A DNA stretch of 27,774 nt, from assembly GCF_000003605.2 (NCBI RefSeq), contig NW_003107059.1, positions 1 through 27,774 of the forward strand. Reading direction: 5' to 3'. This DNA is from Saccoglossus kowalevskii. Lineage: Eukaryota; Hemichordata; Enteropneusta; Harrimaniidae. This document shows, piece after piece, positions 23,384 through 27,774 of the stretch (within the stretch, counting starts at the first letter, position 1; each line of letters begins with the position of its first letter). The translations under genes and the position numbers were made by a program. The notes under the pieces are model-generated. The model had not been told where the DNA came from, made no database searches, and saw only the letters and a list, made by a program, of their open reading frames with translations.

Positions 23384-23565
23384 CTGTGTACAGAAACAGA
23401 ATAATGTGCATGGTCATCTTGAACAACAAATTAATATATCATTCCAAAATCACCTGATCTCCAGAGTACAATGTCTATCAATTTAAACATGAATGAATTA
23501 GACGCCTTGCTACCTTTTACGAATTTTCATGATAATTGTAGGGCAATAAATATAATTATACTCAC

Positions 23566-23808
23566 CAACGACGGTAACAATAAAGGAACAGTATCCCGTG
23601 TTGTTGTATGCATCTACAGCGGAATACGTAACATTTGTACTTCCAATAGGGAAATTGCTGTCTGGAGCATGAGACGGATACAGATCGGTTACATTTCCTG
23701 AATTATCAGTTGCATTTACACTACCCCAAGATACACTCGCCCATGAAACTCCATCATCTGTGTTCTGCAATATATCGGCTGGACAAATCACGACAGGGCT
23801 CTCAGCGT
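23566..23808 (-). CDS. HYR exon, module 50 (block 19)
   Basis: 243 nt, intact, R2 acceptor side. G50D, same protein as module 28. A silent change (ccccaagat, normally ccccatgat) is shared with module 57. Confidence 0.87.
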
Positions 23809-23879
23809 CTGTGTACAGAAACAGAATAATATGCATGGTAATCTTGAAAGTCAACATTCTATCTCATTCAAAAATCAAC

Positions 23880-24004
<125 letters not shown>

Positions 24005-24097
24005 CTTATATCGATTTAAATATAAATGATAAGAATGCTATACTACTTTTTTTACTTTTCCTGATAATAGTTCGGCAATAAATATAATTATACTCAC

Positions 24098-24340
24098 CAA
24101 TGACGGTAACAATAAAGGAACAGTATCCCGTGTTGTTGTATACATCTACAGCGGAATACGTAACATTTGTACTTCCAATAGGGAAGTTGCTGCCTGGAGT
24201 ATGAGACACATACAGATCGGTTACATTTCCTGAATTATCAGTTGCATTTACAGTACCCCACGATACACTCGCCCATGAAACTCCAACATCTGTGTTCTGC
24301 CATATATCGGCTGGACAAATCACGACAGGGCTCTCAGTGT
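24098..24340 (-). CDS. HYR exon, module 51 (block 20)
   Basis: 243 nt, intact. T2 W14 V19 G29 T30 V31 G38 N39 V45 T48 S51 N52 V60 V67 T71 T79 I81; four sequons. Identical protein in modules 55 and 58. Confidence 0.88.
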
Positions 24341-24522
24341 CTGTGTACAGAAACAGAATAATGTGCATGGTCATCTTGAACAACAACTTTCTATATCATT
24401 CCAAAATCACCTGATCTCCAGGGTACAATGTCTATCAATTTAAACATGAATGATATCGACGCCTTGCTACCTTTTACGAATTTTCCTGATAATTGTTGGG
24501 CAATAAATATAATTATACTCAC

Positions 24523-24765
24523 CAACGACAGTAACAATAAAGGAACAGTATCCCCTGTTGTTGTATGCATCTACAGCGGAATACGTAACATTTGTACTTC
24601 CAATAGGGAAATTGCTGCCTGGAGCATGAGACGGATACAGATCGGTTACATTTCCTGAATTATCAGTTGCATTTACACTACCCCATGATACACTCGCCCA
24701 TGAAACTCCATCATCTGTGTTCTGCAATATATCGGCTGGACAAATCACGACAGGGCTCTCAGCGT
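24523..24765 (-). CDS. HYR exon, module 52 (block 20)
   Basis: 243 nt, intact, R2 acceptor side. Same protein as modules 23, 48 and 54. Confidence 0.88.
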
Positions 24766-24836
24766 CTGTGTACAGAAACAGAATAATATGCATGGTAATC
24801 TTGAAAGTCAACATTCTATCTCATTCAAAAATCAAC

Positions 24837-24837
24837 A

Positions 24838-24928
<91 letters not shown>

Positions 24929-24929
24929 A
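24837..24929. repeat. (AATA)n microsatellite, blocks 20/21
   Basis: About 93 bp, pure, intronic. Confidence 0.96.
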
Positions 24930-25022
24930 CTTATATCGATTTAAATATAAATGATAAGAATGCTATACTACTTTTTTTACTTTTCCTGATAATAGTTCGG
25001 CAATAAATATAATTATACTCAC

Positions 25023-25265
25023 CAATGACGGTAACAATAAAGGAACAGTATCCTGTGTTGTTGTATACATCTACAGCGGAATACGTAACATTTGTACTTC
25101 CAATAGGGAAATTGCTGCCTGGAGCATGAGACGGATACAGATCGGTTACATTTCCTGAATTATCAGTTGCATTTACACTACCCCATGATACACTCGCCCA
25201 TGAAACTCCATCATCTGTGTTCTGCAATATATCGACTGGACAAATCACGACAGGGCTCTCTGCGT
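25023..25265 (-). CDS. HYR exon, module 53 (block 21), chimera
   Basis: 243 nt, intact. V11 (shared only with module 43), L14 D19, P45 A48 S51 N52, then V67 T71 T79 I81 with the L1 flank. The donor half carries the silent tatcctgtg of module 24, but the acceptor flank is R1 rather than R2, so at least two exchanges are needed. Confidence 0.86.
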
Positions 25266-25447
25266 CTGTGTACAGAAACAGAATAATGTGCATGGTCATC
25301 TTGAACAACAACTTTCTATATCATTCCAAAATCACCTGGTCTCCAGAGTACAATGTCTATCAATTTAAACATGAATGAATTAGACGCCTTGCTACCTTTT
25401 ACGAATTTTCCTGATAATTGTTGGGCAATAAATATAATTATACTCAC

Positions 25448-25690
25448 CAACGACGGTAACAATAAAGGAACAGTATCCCCTGTTGTTGTATGCATCTACA
25501 GCGGAATACGTAACATTTGTACTTCCAATAGGGAAATTGCTGCCTGGAGCATGAGACGGATACAGATCGGTTACATTTCCTGAATTATCAGTTGCATTTA
25601 CACTACCCCATGATACACTCGCCCATGAAACTCCATCATCTGTGTTCTGCAATATATCGGCTGGACAAATCACGACAGGGCTCTCAGCGT
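25448..25690 (-). CDS. HYR exon, module 54 (block 21)
   Basis: 243 nt, intact, R2 acceptor side. Same protein as modules 23, 48 and 52. Confidence 0.88.
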
Positions 25691-25761
25691 CTGTGTACAG
25701 AAACAGAATAATATGCATGGTAATCTTGAAAGTCAACATTCTATCTCATTCAAAGATCAAC

Positions 25762-25950
<189 letters not shown>

Positions 25951-26043
25951 CTTATATCGATTTAAATATAAATGATAAGAATGCTATACTACTTTTTTTA
26001 CTTTTCCTGATAATAGTTCGGCAATAAATATAATTATACTCAC

Positions 26044-26286
26044 CAATGACGGTAACAATAAAGGAACAGTATCCCGTGTTGTTGTATACATCTACAGCGG
26101 AATACGTAACATTTGTACTTCCAATAGGGAAGTTGCTGCCTGGAGTATGAGATACATACAGATCGGTTACATTTCCTGAATTATCAGTTGCATTTACAGT
26201 ACCCCACGATACACTCGCCCATGAAACTCCAACATCTGTGTTCTGCCATATATCGGCTGGACAAATCACGACAGGGCTCTCAGTGT
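26044..26286 (-). CDS. HYR exon, module 55 (block 22)
   Basis: 243 nt, intact. Same protein as modules 51 and 58, with a silent change at codon 45 (gagatacat, normally gagacacat). Confidence 0.88.
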
Positions 26287-26468
26287 CTGTGTACAGAAAC
26301 AGAATAATGTGCATGGTCATCTTGAACAACAACTTTCTATATCATTCCAAAATCACCTGATCTCCAGAGTACAATGTCTAGCAATTTAAACATGAATGAA
26401 TTAGACGCCTTGCTACCTTTTACGAATTTCCCTGATAATTGTTGGGCAATAAATATAATTATACTCAC

Positions 26469-26710
26469 CAACGACGGTAACAAAAAAGGAACAGTATCCC
26501 CTGTTGTTGTATGCATCTACAGCGGAATACGTAATATTTGTACTTCCAATAGGGAAATCGCTGCCTGGAGCATGAGACACATACAGATCCGTTACAGTTT
26601 CTGAATTATCAGTTGCATTTGCAGTACCCCATGATACCCTCGCCCATGAAACTCCAACATCTGTGTCTGCCATATATCGGCTGGACAAATCACGACAGGG
26701 ATCTCAGCGT
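26469..26710 (-). pseudogene. HYR exon, module 56 (block 22), -1 frameshift
   Basis: 242 nt: one T is missing (ctgtgtctgcc, normally ctgtgttctgcc), shifting the frame after Gln15; a stop follows about 26 codons later. It also has S4I. The rest is the R25, E38 T39, D52, F77 type of modules 27, 30 and 31. Splice sites are intact. Confidence 0.75.
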
Positions 26711-26892
26711 CTGTGTACAGAAACAGAATAATGTGCATGGTCATCTTGAACAACAAATTTCTATACCATTCCAAAATCACCTGATCTCCAGAGTACAATG
26801 TCTATCAATTTAAACATGAATGAATTAGACGCCTTGCTACCTTTTACGAATTTTCATGATAATTGTAGGGCAATAAATATAATTATACTCAC

Positions 26893-27135
26893 CAACGACG
26901 GTAACAATAAAGGAACAGTATCCCGTGTTGTTGTATGCATCTACAGCGGAATACGTAACATTTGTACTTCCAATAGGGAAATTGCTGTCTGGAGCATGAG
27001 ACGGATACAGATCGGTTACATTTCCTGAATTATCAGTTGCATTTACACTACCCCAAGATACACTCGCCCATGAAACTCCATCATCTGTGTTCTGCAATAT
27101 ATCGGCTGGACAAATCATGACAGGGCTCTCAGCGT
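26893..27135 (-). CDS. HYR exon, module 57 (block 22)
   Basis: 243 nt, intact, R2 acceptor side. G50D as modules 28 and 50, plus a unique V7M. Confidence 0.87.
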
Positions 27136-27206
27136 CTGTGTACAGAAACAGAATAATATGCATGGTAATCTTGAAAGTCAACATTCTATCTCATTCAAAA
27201 ATCAAC

Positions 27207-27207
27207 A

Positions 27208-27302
<95 letters not shown>

Positions 27303-27303
27303 A
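27207..27303. repeat. (AATA)n microsatellite, blocks 22/23
   Basis: About 97 bp, pure, intronic. Confidence 0.96.
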
Positions 27304-27396
27304 CTTATATCGATTTAAATATAAATGATAAGAATGCTATACTACTTTTTTTACTTTTCCTGATAATAGTTCGGCAATAAATATAATTATACTCAC

Positions 27397-27639
27397 CAAT
27401 GACGGTAACAATAAAGGAACAGTATCCCGTGTTGTTGTATACATCTACAGCGGAATACGTAACATTTGTACTTCCAATAGGGAAGTTGCTGCCTGGAGTA
27501 TGAGACACATACAGATCGGTTACATTTCCTGAATTATCAGTTGCATTTACAGTACCCCACGATACACTCGCCCATGAAACTCCAACATCTGTGTTCTGCC
27601 ATATATCGGCTGGACAAATCACGACAGGGCTCTCAGTGT
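27397..27639 (-). CDS. HYR exon, module 58 (block 23)
   Basis: 243 nt, intact, L1 and R1 flanks. Same protein as modules 51 and 55. It is the first exon transcribed within the window; earlier exons lie beyond the right edge. Confidence 0.88.
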
Positions 27640-27774
27640 CTGTGTACAGAAACAGAATAATGTGCATGGTCATCTTGAACAACAACTTTCTATATCATTT
27701 CCAAAATCACCTGATCTCCAAGGTACATGTCTATCAATTTAACATGAATGAATAAACGCCTTGCTACCTTTTAC
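27640..27774 (-). other. Partial R1/L2 intron at the right edge
   Basis: This intron matches the usual 182-bp intron but carries several small indels in about 80 bases (atcatttccaaaa, ccaaggtacatgtc, tttaacatgaatgaataaacg). The next exon would start about 47 bases past the window. The error density rises towards the end, as at a contig terminus. Confidence 0.8.

Overview
The window is one uninterrupted piece of a very repetitive animal gene read on the minus strand. It holds 58 copies of a coding exon, almost always 243 nt (81 codons), each encoding one HYR (hyalin repeat) domain: an extracellular Ig-like fold of about 80 residues known from sea urchin hyalin and other adhesion or matrix proteins. 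Every exon is preceded (minus strand) by a pyrimidine-rich acceptor ending TACACAG and followed by a GTGAGT donor. Both boundaries cut the codon after its first base (phase 1), so exons can be added or skipped without changing frame. The introns, splice signals and AT-rich microsatellites mark this as eukaryotic. The HYR family and its expansion suggest an invertebrate metazoan, perhaps a marine deuterostome such as an echinoderm, lancelet, hemichordate or tunicate; that taxonomic step is inference. No prokaryotic gene, tRNA, rRNA, transposase or CRISPR array is visible.

Layout. Modules are numbered 1 to 58 by increasing coordinate, so transcription runs from module 58 (right) to module 1 (left). 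The basic unit is 425 bp: a 243-bp exon plus a 182-bp intron. One to four units form a block, and blocks are separated by introns stretched by (TTTA)n (plus strand AATA), from about 30 to 375 bp. There are 23 blocks holding 3,2,1,3,3,3,3,3,2,1,4,4,2,4,2,3,3,2,2,2,2,3 and 1 modules. The left edge of each block always has one intron flank (type L1, with the sequence cttatatcgatttaaat next to the microsatellite). Internal modules have flank L2. The rightmost module of each complete block normally carries acceptor-side flank R2 or R3, the others R1. The array runs off both ends of the window, so neither the signal peptide, the first exon nor the C-terminus is present.

Residues are numbered 1-81 within a module, D1 being the codon completed by the exon junction. 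Cys9 (in the CP motif) and Cys74 are the expected HYR cysteine pair. About twenty positions vary, in a few linked states: L/W14, Q/L15, V/D19, S/R/K25, SV/TA at 30-31, GN/ET at 38-39, V/P45, T/A48, N/D52, V/I60, V/A67, T/R71 and 79/81. Fifty-two modules keep an open frame (one only through two compensating indels) and give 31 different proteins; several are clear chimeras of two module types. Six modules (11, 12, 24, 38, 46, 56) are broken by small indels in short homopolymers. These could be decaying exons or unpolished long-read errors; I favour errors for most of them.

If most exons are joined, this stretch alone encodes more than 4,200 residues of tandem HYR domains with two to four potential N-glycosylation sites each: a giant extracellular filament whose module order is being reshuffled by unequal exchange.
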